A stretch of 64,000 bases of DNA, taken from the NCBI RefSeq assembly GCF_025961315.1, contig NZ_JAOQNK010000001.1, positions 1,736,001-1,800,000 of the forward strand, read 5' to 3'. The DNA comes from Sphingobacterium kitahiroshimense. GTDB lineage: Bacteria; Bacteroidota; Bacteroidia; Sphingobacteriales; Sphingobacteriaceae. The stretch's first letter is position 1. The number at the start of each line of letters is the position of its first letter. The notes beneath the pieces are model-generated. The model saw only the letters and a program-made list of their open reading frames with translations. It searched no databases and had not been told where the DNA came from. Below, in pieces: positions 1 to 7,439 of the stretch. The position numbers were made by a program, and so were the translations under genes.

Positions 1-29
1 TATTCACTTCATAATAAGTAAAAAGTTGC

Positions 30-37
30 TACATTTG
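30..37 (+). promoter_or_regulatory. -7 element TACATTTG upstream of the GTG start
   Basis: The octamer matches the Bacteroidota -7 consensus TAnnTTTG exactly. No good -33 TTTG is visible, and the window edge limits the search. The predicted transcription start falls on or next to the GTG at 43. Confidence 0.45.
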
Positions 38-42
38 TCTCA

Positions 43-423
43 GTGAAAAATTTTTCAATCTTATTGATATTATCAATTTATTTGTTTTCAACAACTGAAC
101 TGATTCAATTGTTGAAAATTCCTGTATTAATTTCTCATTGTATAGAACATAAAAATAACAACAGTAAACTGACGTTTGTACAATTCTTAAATGATCATTA
201 TAATATTCCTGTAAAAGATAATGACCGGGATACAGATGAAAAACTTCCTTTTGTAAAACATGTCAATTTTTTAAACATCACAGCAATTTCTTCTACCGTG
301 TCATCGGAAGTACCATTAATGACATCAAGCATATTCTTTGAGAAAAAGCTGTTATTTTACCCTGATCAGTATTACTTAAATACTTATACCTGCCATATTT
401 GGCAACCTCCAAAAATTTCTTAA
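43..423 (+). CDS. Small membrane/secreted hypothetical protein upstream of a metal transporter
   Basis: A 126-residue protein that starts at GTG. An N-terminal hydrophobic stretch (about residues 3-20) could be a signal anchor or signal peptide, and it is followed by a His/Glu-containing segment (HCIEHK, about residues 32-37). Small proteins of this look are often found next to metal or drug efflux genes in Bacteroidota, and a cation diffusion facilitator follows here. The -7-like element TACATTTG at 30-37 ends only 5 bases before the GTG, so the mRNA may be nearly leaderless. No catalytic motif is visible and the function is unknown. Confidence 0.65.
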   Translation: MKNFSILLILSIYLFSTTELIQLLKIPVLISHCIEHKNNNSKLTFVQFLNDHYNIPVKDNDRDTDEKLPFVKHVNFLNITAISSTVSSEVPLMTSSIFFEKKLLFYPDQYYLNTYTCHIWQPPKIS

Positions 424-590
424 TTATTTTCATTTTTTTTATCCTTTATCTGTATTCATTTGTTGTTAGTTAAAACAGCATTTGGTTACGATCTGGATTT
501 CTTTAATAACCTTTGCTGGTCATGCAAATTCGTGGTTATTGGGGAAACATTTCTATATTCTAATTGAATTGACGCTTAAAAAACAATAAA

Positions 591-1457
591 ATGTCAAATG
601 AACAAACGGCAATAAAAGCAACCTACTTTAGTATAATTGGAAATTTTTTACTGGCGCTCTTAAAATGGTTAGCTGGTTATTTTGGAAATTCATACGCGCT
701 TATTGCAGATGCAATTGAATCTACAGCAGATATATTTTCCTCTTTTTTGGTTTTACTTGGATTAAAATATGCAAAGAGGCCGGCAGATGAAAACCATCCT
801 TACGGACATGGGCGCATTGAACCACTTGTAACATTTGTCGTAGTGGGCTTTTTAATTATTTCAGCGACAATCATTGCTTACGAAAGCATTCAAAATATTC
901 GCACCCCTCATGAGTTGCCCAAACCATGGACTTTATTCGTCCTATTGGCGATCATTATCTGGAAGGAAGTTTCTTTTAGGGTTGTCATTAAAAAAAGTAA
1001 AGAAACTGGAAGCTCTTCATTACGAGCCGACGCATGGCACCACCGAAGTGATGCGATCACTTCTGTAGCAGCCTTTATCGGCATATCAATCGCTTTGATT
1101 TTAGGAAAGGGCTATGAGAGTGCCGATGACTTTGCGGCGCTATTTGCTTCGGGATTTATACTTTACAATTGCTATCTTATCTTTCGCCCTGCCTTGGGAG
1201 AGATCATGGATGAAAACCTTTACGATGATTTAATCGCTGAGATACGTATCAACGCCGTAAAGGTAGATGGTATCTTGGGTACAGAGAAATGCTTTGTTCG
1301 TAAATTAGGTACAAAACATCTGGTTGATTTACATGCAATTGTTAGTGGTGATATCTCAGTAAAAGAGGGCCATCAATTAGCACATAAACTTCAGGACTAT
1401 CTGCAAAAAAAAATGCCCCAACTGGGAAACATTTTAATACATATTGAACCAGATTAA
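591..1457 (+). CDS. Cation diffusion facilitator (CDF) family transporter
   Basis: This 288-residue protein is an inner-membrane divalent cation/proton antiporter of the CDF family (FieF/CzcD/ZitB type), which exports Zn, Fe, Mn or related ions. The N-terminal half is strongly hydrophobic, with the usual set of TM helices. The TM2 metal-site segment ADAIESTAD (about residues 39-47) and the TM5 segment HHRSD with the HxxxD pattern are visible, as is the HPYGHGR motif between TM2 and TM3. The soluble C-terminal part (about 200-288) fits the CDF dimerisation domain. In TM2 a Glu stands where many relatives have His or Asp. Metal specificity cannot be read from the sequence. Confidence 0.93.
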   Translation: MSNEQTAIKATYFSIIGNFLLALLKWLAGYFGNSYALIADAIESTADIFSSFLVLLGLKYAKRPADENHPYGHGRIEPLVTFVVVGFLIISATIIAYESIQNIRTPHELPKPWTLFVLLAIIIWKEVSFRVVIKKSKETGSSSLRADAWHHRSDAITSVAAFIGISIALILGKGYESADDFAALFASGFILYNCYLIFRPALGEIMDENLYDDLIAEIRINAVKVDGILGTEKCFVRKLGTKHLVDLHAIVSGDISVKEGHQLAHKLQDYLQKKMPQLGNILIHIEPD

Positions 1458-1714
1458 CGCTGGCAGTCTGAAAGAACAATCTAAAGGTCCTATGAATTCA
1501 TTAAAAACTAGAAACAACTGGATTGAGCGACACGTAAATCAAAGATGATATTTAATATCTTAAACGAAGATTTAAAGATTTCCTACCTGGGTGTTTGTTC
1601 ATTACTTTCACCTCATTGAAAGCAGATTTATAGATAAAAATCATTAATCTATAAAACTGTTCGTGTTGTTCCTATCCTATATTTTGATTCATTTAATATT
1701 CTTAAATTTAGGTT

Positions 1715-2212
1715 ATGGAACTAAATAAAGCATTTCAACACATTACAGAAGATTTCATCTCGCTACTTGATTCTTTAGATGAAAATGAACTGAATACGAA
1801 ACCTAAAGCTGACGATTGGTCGCCTGGACAAATCGGCGATCATATATTGAAATCTTATGCTTCAGCAGAAGTCATGAGCGGGCGTACCGAATCGACTCAT
1901 CGGGAACCAGATGAAAAGGTAACAACCATTAAAGATACATTTACGGACTTTACAATACGTATGAAATCTCCTCAAGCGATATTGCCTTCTGAAAAACGAC
2001 TCGACAAACAGCGTTTACTAAAAAATCTTCGTGATCGTACTGCCCAGATCGAAACCATAATTAAGGAGAAAAATCTTTCAGATACTTGTATCGATTTTGC
2101 CATCCCTGAATATGGTCCATTTACAGTTTTGGAGTGGGCATGGTTCAATACCTATCATACACAGCGACATGTACATCAGTTAAAAGATGTGATTCAATCA
2201 ATTAAACCTTAA
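1715..2212 (+). CDS. DinB-like (DinB_2/YfiT) putative metal-dependent protein
   Basis: A 165-residue four-helix-bundle protein of the DinB/YfiT superfamily, whose members are putative metal-dependent hydrolases or thiol transferases. The usual signature is present: an early WSPGQIGDHIL segment (about residues 35-45, including His43) and a late HTQRHVHQL segment (about 149-157), which together would supply the His metal ligands. The next gene (NTF2-like) begins 3 bases after the stop, so the two are probably co-transcribed. The substrate is unknown. Confidence 0.8.
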   Translation: MELNKAFQHITEDFISLLDSLDENELNTKPKADDWSPGQIGDHILKSYASAEVMSGRTESTHREPDEKVTTIKDTFTDFTIRMKSPQAILPSEKRLDKQRLLKNLRDRTAQIETIIKEKNLSDTCIDFAIPEYGPFTVLEWAWFNTYHTQRHVHQLKDVIQSIKP

Positions 2213-2215
2213 AAT

Positions 2216-2548
2216 ATGACTAATAAAGATCTCATTTTAGCTTATTTTAATTGCTATGAAATGGGTGCCCGGAATGGGCTACAAAACCTGCTGGATGAAG
2301 ATTTTCAATTCAGTAGTCCTCACGATCCAATGCTTACTAGGGAGGACTATTTCCGAAAGTGCTGGCCATTTCATAAAAAAGCAACTGCATATCAAATCGA
2401 TACCTTCCTGGAAGACAAAAACAGTATTTTCGTCATTTATACCTGCACGACTGATGATAAAAATAAGTTTGAAAATGCCGAATACTTTCAGATCGAAAAT
2501 GCAAAAATAAAAAAGGTCAAGGTATTCTACGGAACGCTGAATAGTTAA
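2216..2548 (+). CDS. NTF2-like/SnoaL-like small protein
   Basis: A 110-residue protein with the layout of an NTF2-like alpha+beta barrel: an N-terminal helix (LILAYFNCYEMG), the segment DEDFQFSSPHDP typical of SnoaL-like domains, then alternating strands. Such folds serve as small-molecule binders, isomerases or hydrolases. It is coupled to the DinB-like gene with a 3-base gap. The specific function is unknown. Confidence 0.7.
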   Translation: MTNKDLILAYFNCYEMGARNGLQNLLDEDFQFSSPHDPMLTREDYFRKCWPFHKKATAYQIDTFLEDKNSIFVIYTCTTDDKNKFENAEYFQIENAKIKKVKVFYGTLNS

Positions 2549-2816
2549 TATTTCTATTAATTTCATCACCCATTACACTATTCATTAGCCATACCCTACT
2601 CACTTAAAACCATCCGCTGATTTTAAGCATTGTAAACATAAAACTTTACCCTGTAGCATAAATAAATGCGCAGTGCCATAAGCTTCCATAAATAGTTTTC
2701 CTGTCTAAGAAGATTTATAATAACACACGAGTATTAAAGGCACATATGTTAATGGAGCCGTTATCCCTATACCTCCTTACCGCATCAGCTGATGATTAAA
2801 TAATAATTTTTCCTTT
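2549..2816. other. Intergenic stretch without a recognisable gene
   Basis: I see no convincing coding sequence, RNA gene or terminator hairpin between the NTF2-like gene and the operator of the MFS operon. The stretch is AT-rich. Confidence 0.5.
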
Positions 2817-2861
2817 TTTGACTTAAGTCAAAGGTTAAGGTTTGCAATACTTGCAGCTTTG
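2817..2861 (+). promoter_or_regulatory. Crp/Fnr-type operator plus -7 element of the MFS-ribB-SIP operon
   Basis: A perfect 16-base palindrome, TTTGACTTAAGTCAAA, lies at 2817-2832 (half-sites TTGAC and GTCAA, 4-base spacer). A TTTG core of a -7 element (GCAGCTTTG) ends at 2861. The palindrome centre is 36.5 bases from the end of TTTG, which puts it near -41.5 if transcription starts about 5 bases downstream. That is the class II activator position of Crp/Fnr proteins. The same spacing recurs at 6199-6243. There is no good -33 TTTG, as expected for an activator-dependent promoter. Confidence 0.7.
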
Positions 2862-2891
2862 CACTCATAATAATAATTAAAACAAAAAATT

Positions 2892-4067
2892 ATGAGTGTA
2901 ACATTAGAAAATGGCATAACCAGTAATTTTTACAGGGCCATAACGCCGATTATAATATCGGTATTCGGAGTGTATCTTACCATAGGGATTGCATTGGGTG
3001 TACTGCCAAAATTTGTTCAGCAAACCTTAGGATTTGACAGTATCATTGTAGGCCTTGTTATTGGAATGCAATTCTTGTCGACTTTATTAACTCGGGCATA
3101 TGCAGGGAAACTTACAGATACCAGAGGAGCTAAAAAAAGCCAAATGATCGGTGTAGTACTTGCAGTAATAGCTGGCATTACATATCTCCTATCAGTCACA
3201 ATACAAAGTAATGTAATCTTTGCATTAGCCTTACTCTTACTTGCAAGAATCATTCATGGTGTAGGAGAAAGTTTCTTGGTTACAGGAGCGTTAACTTGGG
3301 GAATCGGACTTGTCGGAACATCAAATTCTGGAAAAGTAATGACTTGGAACGGAATAGCGATGTATGCAGGTATTGCAATTGGAGCACCTTTAAGTATTTG
3401 GATCAATAAAAGTTATGGCGGTTTCCCAGCGTTTATCATGATCATGCTCCTGCCCTTTGTCAGCTGGCTATCTACAGTAAAACTACCCGCAATAGCAGTT
3501 GACAAAGACCATGTCAGAACACCTTTTTACAAAGTAATCGGAGCTATATCCGGACAAGGATTAAGTCTCGCTTTTTCTTCAATGGCATTTGGCTGTATTG
3601 CTTCTTTCATCGCCTTGTTTTTTAGCGAAAAAAATTGGGGTGACGCCTCATTAGCTTTTATGGTCTTTGGGGCTTGTTACATCTTAACCAGAATTTTCTT
3701 TGCTTCTTCTCCTGATAAATATGGCGGTTATAAAATTGCATTGCTTTCACTTATTATTGAAGTGATTGGTCAAGTTTTGATCTGGACTTCCGTATCAAAA
3801 ACGATTGCCATTATCGGATGTGGGATGACAGGGATTGGGTTCTCACTGGTTTTTCCAGCTCTAGGTGTTCTAGCTATCCAGAAAGTAAAGCCACAAATGA
3901 GGGGCACGGCTTTAGGTGCCTATGTAGCTTTTGTTGACCTTTCTTTGGGATTGGCAGGGCCTCTAGCAGGGTTAATAGCTGGCTGGTTCGATTACCAGAC
4001 TGTCTATTTATTTGGAGGAATAAGTTGCATCCTCTCGATGATAACATTAATGATGAATAAAAAATAA
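2892..4067 (+). CDS. MFS transporter (YfcJ/YhhS-like)
   Basis: A 391-residue major facilitator superfamily permease with about 12 hydrophobic segments, located in the inner membrane. The MFS motif between TM2 and TM3 is visible as GKLTDTRGAKK (residues 72-82). The TM4 segment LLLLARIIHGVGESFLVTGA resembles the YfcJ/YhhS group, which are sugar or drug efflux-type permeases. It is the first gene of an operon with ribB (8-base gap) and a siderophore-interacting-type flavoprotein, behind a Crp/Fnr-type operator. The substrate is unknown; the context allows a siderophore, flavin or small-metabolite exporter, but this is inference. Confidence 0.88.
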   Translation: MSVTLENGITSNFYRAITPIIISVFGVYLTIGIALGVLPKFVQQTLGFDSIIVGLVIGMQFLSTLLTRAYAGKLTDTRGAKKSQMIGVVLAVIAGITYLLSVTIQSNVIFALALLLLARIIHGVGESFLVTGALTWGIGLVGTSNSGKVMTWNGIAMYAGIAIGAPLSIWINKSYGGFPAFIMIMLLPFVSWLSTVKLPAIAVDKDHVRTPFYKVIGAISGQGLSLAFSSMAFGCIASFIALFFSEKNWGDASLAFMVFGACYILTRIFFASSPDKYGGYKIALLSLIIEVIGQVLIWTSVSKTIAIIGCGMTGIGFSLVFPALGVLAIQKVKPQMRGTALGAYVAFVDLSLGLAGPLAGLIAGWFDYQTVYLFGGISCILSMITLMMNKK

Positions 4068-4075
4068 GTATAACA

Positions 4076-4732
4076 ATGGAAAATACATTAAAAATGTTTG
4101 GTAAAGATGCCAACGAAAGGGTTGAGAATGCTTTAAAGGAACTAAAATCTGGTAAAGGCGTTATCCTCTTAGACGATGAAGATAGAGAAAATGAAGGTGA
4201 CCTTATTTTCTCAGCAGAAAACATGGATATTCAGGATATGGTGCAGATAATAAGACACTGTAGTGGTGTAGTCTGTCTGTGTCTTACAAATGAAAAGGCT
4301 GATGAACTCGATTTACCTTATATGGTCAATGCTAATTCCAGTCTCTTTCAGACTCCTTTTACAGTTTCGATTGATGCTCGGGAAGGTGCAACAACTGGTC
4401 TTTCGGCATCTGATAGAATTGCCGCTATTAAAGCGGCATGTGCTGAAAATGCGCAACCTGGAGATTTGGTTCGACCGGGGCATATCTTCCCATTGCGTGC
4501 TCACGATTATGGTGTCTTAGGAAGAAATGGTCACACTGAAGGCAGTATCGACCTCATGAAGCTGGCTGGTCTAAAACCAATATCCGTATTGTGTGAACTA
4601 ATGGAAGATGATGGAACCATGTCGCGTCTGCCACAGATGATCGCCTTTGCTCTAGATCATCATCTAACGATATTATCCATCGCCGATATTATCAAATACC
4701 GAAAATTGCAGTTAGTAGCGAATGAATTATAA
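4076..4732 (+). CDS. ribB: 3,4-dihydroxy-2-butanone 4-phosphate synthase
   Basis: This 218-residue enzyme converts ribulose 5-phosphate to 3,4-dihydroxy-2-butanone 4-phosphate plus formate, a riboflavin precursor step. The acidic loop [12 protein letters not shown] (about residues 33-44) carries the metal and substrate residues. Later blocks [14 protein letters not shown] and [14 protein letters not shown] are also diagnostic. The protein is the stand-alone form with no RibA domain, whereas many Bacteroidota encode a RibBA fusion in the main rib locus, so this may be a second copy. It lies in an operon with a flavoprotein and behind a Crp/Fnr-type site. No FMN riboswitch is apparent upstream. 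Confidence 0.95.
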   Translation: MENTLKMFGKDANERVENALKELKSGKGVILLDDEDRENEGDLIFSAENMDIQDMVQIIRHCSGVVCLCLTNEKADELDLPYMVNANSSLFQTPFTVSIDAREGATTGLSASDRIAAIKAACAENAQPGDLVRPGHIFPLRAHDYGVLGRNGHTEGSIDLMKLAGLKPISVLCELMEDDGTMSRLPQMIAFALDHHLTILSIADIIKYRKLQLVANEL

Positions 4733-4775
4733 AGTCCTTTAATAAATCAAAAAATCAGCATTAAACAATATCATA

Positions 4776-5543
4776 ATGAGAAAAATACATTTCGTATTTA
4801 CCGTTAAACGCAGAGAATTCCTAACACCACATATGATTCGTGTGGTGTTTGGAATCAGTAATGAACAAGCGGTACTTTTAACGCATATAAAGTCCGGATC
4901 TAATAATAAAATTTTCATACCGCCTGCCGATAGAAATGTCATTTATTTCCCTGAAAAAGAATCAGAAACAAGACCTGAATTGCTGGCATCAATAAGAACA
5001 TACACCAATCGCAAAATTGATCTGAAGAAAAAGGAACTGACCATTGATTTTGTCTCCCACGGAGATAATGGACCTGCATCTACATGGGCATTAAAAGCTA
5101 AACCGGGCGACGCTCTAGGTATCGGTATGAAAGAAAGTATAAAACCCTTAGTCCCCGAAGCCGATTCCTATCTACTCATAGGTGACGCAACAGCATTGCC
5201 CGTAATCAGTGCAATTTTAGAAAAATTAAAAACCGGGATTGATGTTAAGGTTATTTTGGAGGTATCTGCTAAAGAAGATCGAATAAATATTCCATCTTCG
5301 GCAAATGTAGATATTGACTGGCTGTACAACCCGCATCCTGAAAAAGGAAGCAAATTAGCGTCTACAGTAAAGACTTTTACATTCGCAAAAGCAGACCTGC
5401 GTAATTATGTGTATTTAGCCGCTGAATATGCTACTGTCAAAGAATTAAGAAACTATTTTAAAACTGACCTAGAGTGGGATCCACAGATGATATACAGCTG
5501 CAGCTATTGGAAGTCTGGTGAATCTGAAAGCGCATATCTTTAA
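4776..5543 (+). CDS. Siderophore-interacting-protein (SIP/ViuB) family flavin reductase
   Basis: A 255-residue FAD-binding oxidoreductase of the ferric-siderophore reductase family (ViuB/YqjH), which releases iron from ferric siderophores in the cytoplasm. The FAD-binding motif RTYTNR (residues 74-79), the phosphate-binding segment FVSHGDNGPASTWA (about 92-105), the NAD(P)-side motif GDATALPVISA (about 136-146) and the C-terminal SYWKSGES are all present. It is the third gene of the MFS-ribB operon, 43 bases after ribB. Pairing a flavin-synthesis gene with a flavoenzyme suggests raised flavin demand when the operon is on. Confidence 0.9.
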   Translation: MRKIHFVFTVKRREFLTPHMIRVVFGISNEQAVLLTHIKSGSNNKIFIPPADRNVIYFPEKESETRPELLASIRTYTNRKIDLKKKELTIDFVSHGDNGPASTWALKAKPGDALGIGMKESIKPLVPEADSYLLIGDATALPVISAILEKLKTGIDVKVILEVSAKEDRINIPSSANVDIDWLYNPHPEKGSKLASTVKTFTFAKADLRNYVYLAAEYATVKELRNYFKTDLEWDPQMIYSCSYWKSGESESAYL

Positions 5544-5590
5544 AGATACAACACGCCAAATAAACAGCGCTACGATCGAGCTTTTATTGG

Positions 5591-5598
5591 TAAATTTG
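5591..5598 (+). promoter_or_regulatory. -7 element TAAATTTG of the Crp/Fnr-type gene
   Basis: An exact TAnnTTTG match lies 21 bases before the ATG at 5620, between the SIP gene and the regulator. It supports the downstream start codon for the regulator. No clear -33 element is visible. Confidence 0.45.
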
Positions 5599-5619
5599 TC
5601 TATCACTGATTTTAAGTAC

Positions 5620-6189
5620 ATGCAAGAACTATTAGCTTCATATATTAAAAGTAAAATTTCATTAACGGATAAAGATCTAGAGATCATTTTATCCCATTTT
5701 AAGCCGATGAAACTCAAAAAGAATGAACTCGTACTAACAAATGGTCAATCCAGTCAACGGACATTTTTTGTTACACAGGGATGTCTGCGCATTTTCTTTA
5801 TCAATGAAGAAGGAACGGACTCCACCCGATATTTTGCTTTTGAGAATCAGTTTGCAACAGCATTAGTAAGTTTTATTACTTCCGAACCTTCAGAAGAATT
5901 TATTCAGGCTGTTGAAGATTCGGAAGTATATTACATCACACATAAAAGCTTTTATCATCTTCTGGATATCATACCCCTATGGGAAAAATTTTACCGTATA
6001 TATCTTGAAATTGCTTACGTAACCAATACCAAAAGGTTAATGTCTTTTCTAATGCAGGACGCTTTGGAAAAATATCGGCAGCTCTTAGATGAAAATCCGA
6101 TTATTGTCCGAAGATTGTCGAATAAGCTTGTCGCTTCCTATCTCAATATTTCTCAGGAGACGCTAAGTAGACTAAAATCAAAAATCTGA
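5620..6189 (+). CDS. Crp/Fnr-family transcription regulator
   Basis: A 189-residue regulator when started at ATG 5620. An upstream in-frame start at 5518 overlaps the SIP gene and lies before the putative -7 element, so it is less likely. The N-terminal cyclic-nucleotide-binding-like beta-roll (about 10-115, FFVTQGCLRIFF) is followed by a long dimerisation helix and a C-terminal helix-turn-helix (about 165-189, LVASYLNISQETLSRLK). The recognition helix has the E-x-x-S-R pattern of FNR-type proteins, which fits TTGA-type half-sites. There is only one Cys, so an FNR-like Fe-S cluster is unlikely, and the cAMP-contact motif of Crp is not seen. The likely targets are the palindromes at 2817 and 6199. 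The ligand is unknown. Confidence 0.87.
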   Translation: MQELLASYIKSKISLTDKDLEIILSHFKPMKLKKNELVLTNGQSSQRTFFVTQGCLRIFFINEEGTDSTRYFAFENQFATALVSFITSEPSEEFIQAVEDSEVYYITHKSFYHLLDIIPLWEKFYRIYLEIAYVTNTKRLMSFLMQDALEKYRQLLDENPIIVRRLSNKLVASYLNISQETLSRLKSKI

Positions 6190-6198
6190 TCTTCTTTT

Positions 6199-6243
6199 TT
6201 TGACTCAGGTCAATGTTTTAATATATGCTATTGACCAACTTTG
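6199..6243 (+). promoter_or_regulatory. Second Crp/Fnr-type operator with -7 element
   Basis: TTGACTCAGGTCAA lies at 6200-6213 (half-sites TTGAC and GTCAA) inside a T-rich flank, with CAACTTTG ending at 6243. The distance from palindrome centre to the end of TTTG is 36.5 bases, identical to the site at 2817-2861. The annotated long reading frame would begin inside this operator, which argues for the downstream ATG at 6263. Confidence 0.68.
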
Positions 6244-6262
6244 TATCACTAATACAAAGACA

Positions 6263-6967
6263 ATGAGTAACCAGGACCGTACCTTCGAAATATTTTCAGG
6301 AATTATTCTTCAGAAGAATAAAATAGCTGAGCATACCTATCATATCAAAATTCAGAGTATGGATTTTTCGCGCATCCACTATATTCCAGGTTTTTCTATT
6401 GATATATTTTTATCCAATCCTTATTACAATCCACTGAGCGAAGTGCGAAGATATTCATTCTGGAATTATGAACCGGTCTATCATGTTGCAGACTTTGCCA
6501 TTAATACCTTTTCCAATGGCAAGGGGGCACAATGGGTTCAAACCGTACAGGAAGGCGATACCATATTTTTCAAAGAACCGTCTAGTGAAATAAGTATGAA
6601 TAACACAGCAGACCACTACTTTTTAATTGGGGATATTATTGCTTTATCTCATCTATATGAAATAAACAGAGCCTTATCGGTAAGTAAACAAGTAAGTAGT
6701 TTTATTTTTGCAGAACATCAAGAAGATATTTTTCCAGATCTCGATCATAGTTTCCCTTTAGAAACGCACATAATTGAATCATTAGATCCGCAGAAAATTA
6801 TTGAATTGATTTCCCTTAATTTTCCTGAACATCAAACAAATATCATTGCTTACATACTTGGTGACTCTAAAACAGTATCGTATATTTATAATTATTTAAA
6901 AGATAATCCAATGTATGACATCAGTACGATTTACATCAAAAGCTTTTGGAACAAAACAATCATTTAA
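6263..6967 (+). CDS. Divergent SIP-like FAD-binding protein
   Basis: A 234-residue protein when started at ATG 6263. An in-frame TTG at 6200 lies within the operator and upstream of the predicted transcription start. It is a diverged paralogue of the SIP-family protein at 4776. RRYSFW takes the place of the FAD motif RxYT, FSNGKGAQWV that of the HGxxGPAxxWA segment, GDIIALSHL that of GDATALPVI, and SFWN near the C-terminus that of SYWK. The FAD-binding half looks usable. The nucleotide-side motif is degenerate, so the electron donor or partner may differ. It has its own promoter with the same operator as the MFS operon. Confidence 0.68.
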   Translation: MSNQDRTFEIFSGIILQKNKIAEHTYHIKIQSMDFSRIHYIPGFSIDIFLSNPYYNPLSEVRRYSFWNYEPVYHVADFAINTFSNGKGAQWVQTVQEGDTIFFKEPSSEISMNNTADHYFLIGDIIALSHLYEINRALSVSKQVSSFIFAEHQEDIFPDLDHSFPLETHIIESLDPQKIIELISLNFPEHQTNIIAYILGDSKTVSYIYNYLKDNPMYDISTIYIKSFWNKTII

Positions 6968-7275
6968 CATGAAATAAAGATGATTATAGCAGGTACAAAT
7001 GGAGATTGATCAAAATCAAAATAACAAAATTACCCTTTGAAGCTCTATGACTAGAAGAATAGATTTGAATAGCGAAAGAACTACGATGGCAATGTTACGC
7101 GCATATTTAAATTAGATCACAATAAAACTAAAAAAAATCAAATCAAAATAGCTTTCAAAAGAAAGTAAATAAGCTCAGATGCCACCAATCGACATTTTTT
7201 TGTATTTGGACAGAAAAATTAATCAGCTTGAAATGCAATGACTTAATGTTTTTAAGTAAAAAAAAAGTACATAAG
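6968..7275. other. Non-coding stretch before the tRNA-Arg promoter
   Basis: There is no recognisable gene. An ATG at about 6991 opens a reading frame of only 8 codons. The stretch is AT-rich with A-runs and no clear hairpin terminator. Confidence 0.4.
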
Positions 7276-7307
7276 TTTTGGAAATATAGATCATTTAAGT
7301 ACTTTTG
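7276..7307 (+). promoter_or_regulatory. Promoter of tRNA-Arg
   Basis: TTTTG at 7276-7280, a 19-base spacer and TACTTTTG at 7300-7307 form a textbook Bacteroidota primary-sigma promoter (TTTG-N19-TAnnTTTG). The tRNA begins 18 bases after the -7 element, leaving a short 5' leader for RNase P. Confidence 0.85.
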
Positions 7308-7325
7308 CATCACCGAAAGGAAAAC

Positions 7326-7399
7326 GCGCTCATAGCTCAGCTGGATAGAGCATCGGTTTTCTAAACCGACGGTCTCAGGTTCGAATCCTGATGGGCGTA
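7326..7399 (+). tRNA. tRNA-Arg (TCT)
   Basis: The 74-nt cloverleaf has a 7-bp acceptor (GCGCTCA with TGGGCGT, using two G:U pairs), a D arm AGCTCAGCTGGATAGAGC, an anticodon arm with loop TTCTAAA giving anticodon TCT, and a T arm with GGTTCGAATCC. The discriminator is A and CCA is not encoded. A strong promoter precedes it and a hairpin terminator follows. Confidence 0.95.
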
Positions 7400-7402
7400 C
7401 TT

Positions 7403-7434
7403 AAAATCCTCTTTACTTTTGTAAAGAGGATTTT
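7403..7434. terminator. Bidirectional terminator between tRNA-Arg and the FMN reductase
   Basis: A 14-bp perfect stem (7403-7416 with 7421-7434) has a TTTT loop, A-rich on one side and T-rich on the other. It can serve both the tRNA on the plus strand and the convergent minus-strand gene ending at 7440. Confidence 0.9.
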
Positions 7435-7439
7435 TTGCT

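Noticed and set aside
2761..2891. FMN riboswitch upstream of the ribB operon
   Set aside because: The leader is short and AT-rich, and I could not find the conserved FMN-element blocks. The palindrome and -7 element explain the region better.
6991..7014. Short ATG frame reading MIIAGTNGD, resembling an FMN-reductase start
   Set aside because: Only 8 codons before a stop and no further similarity, so it is too short to support a remnant.
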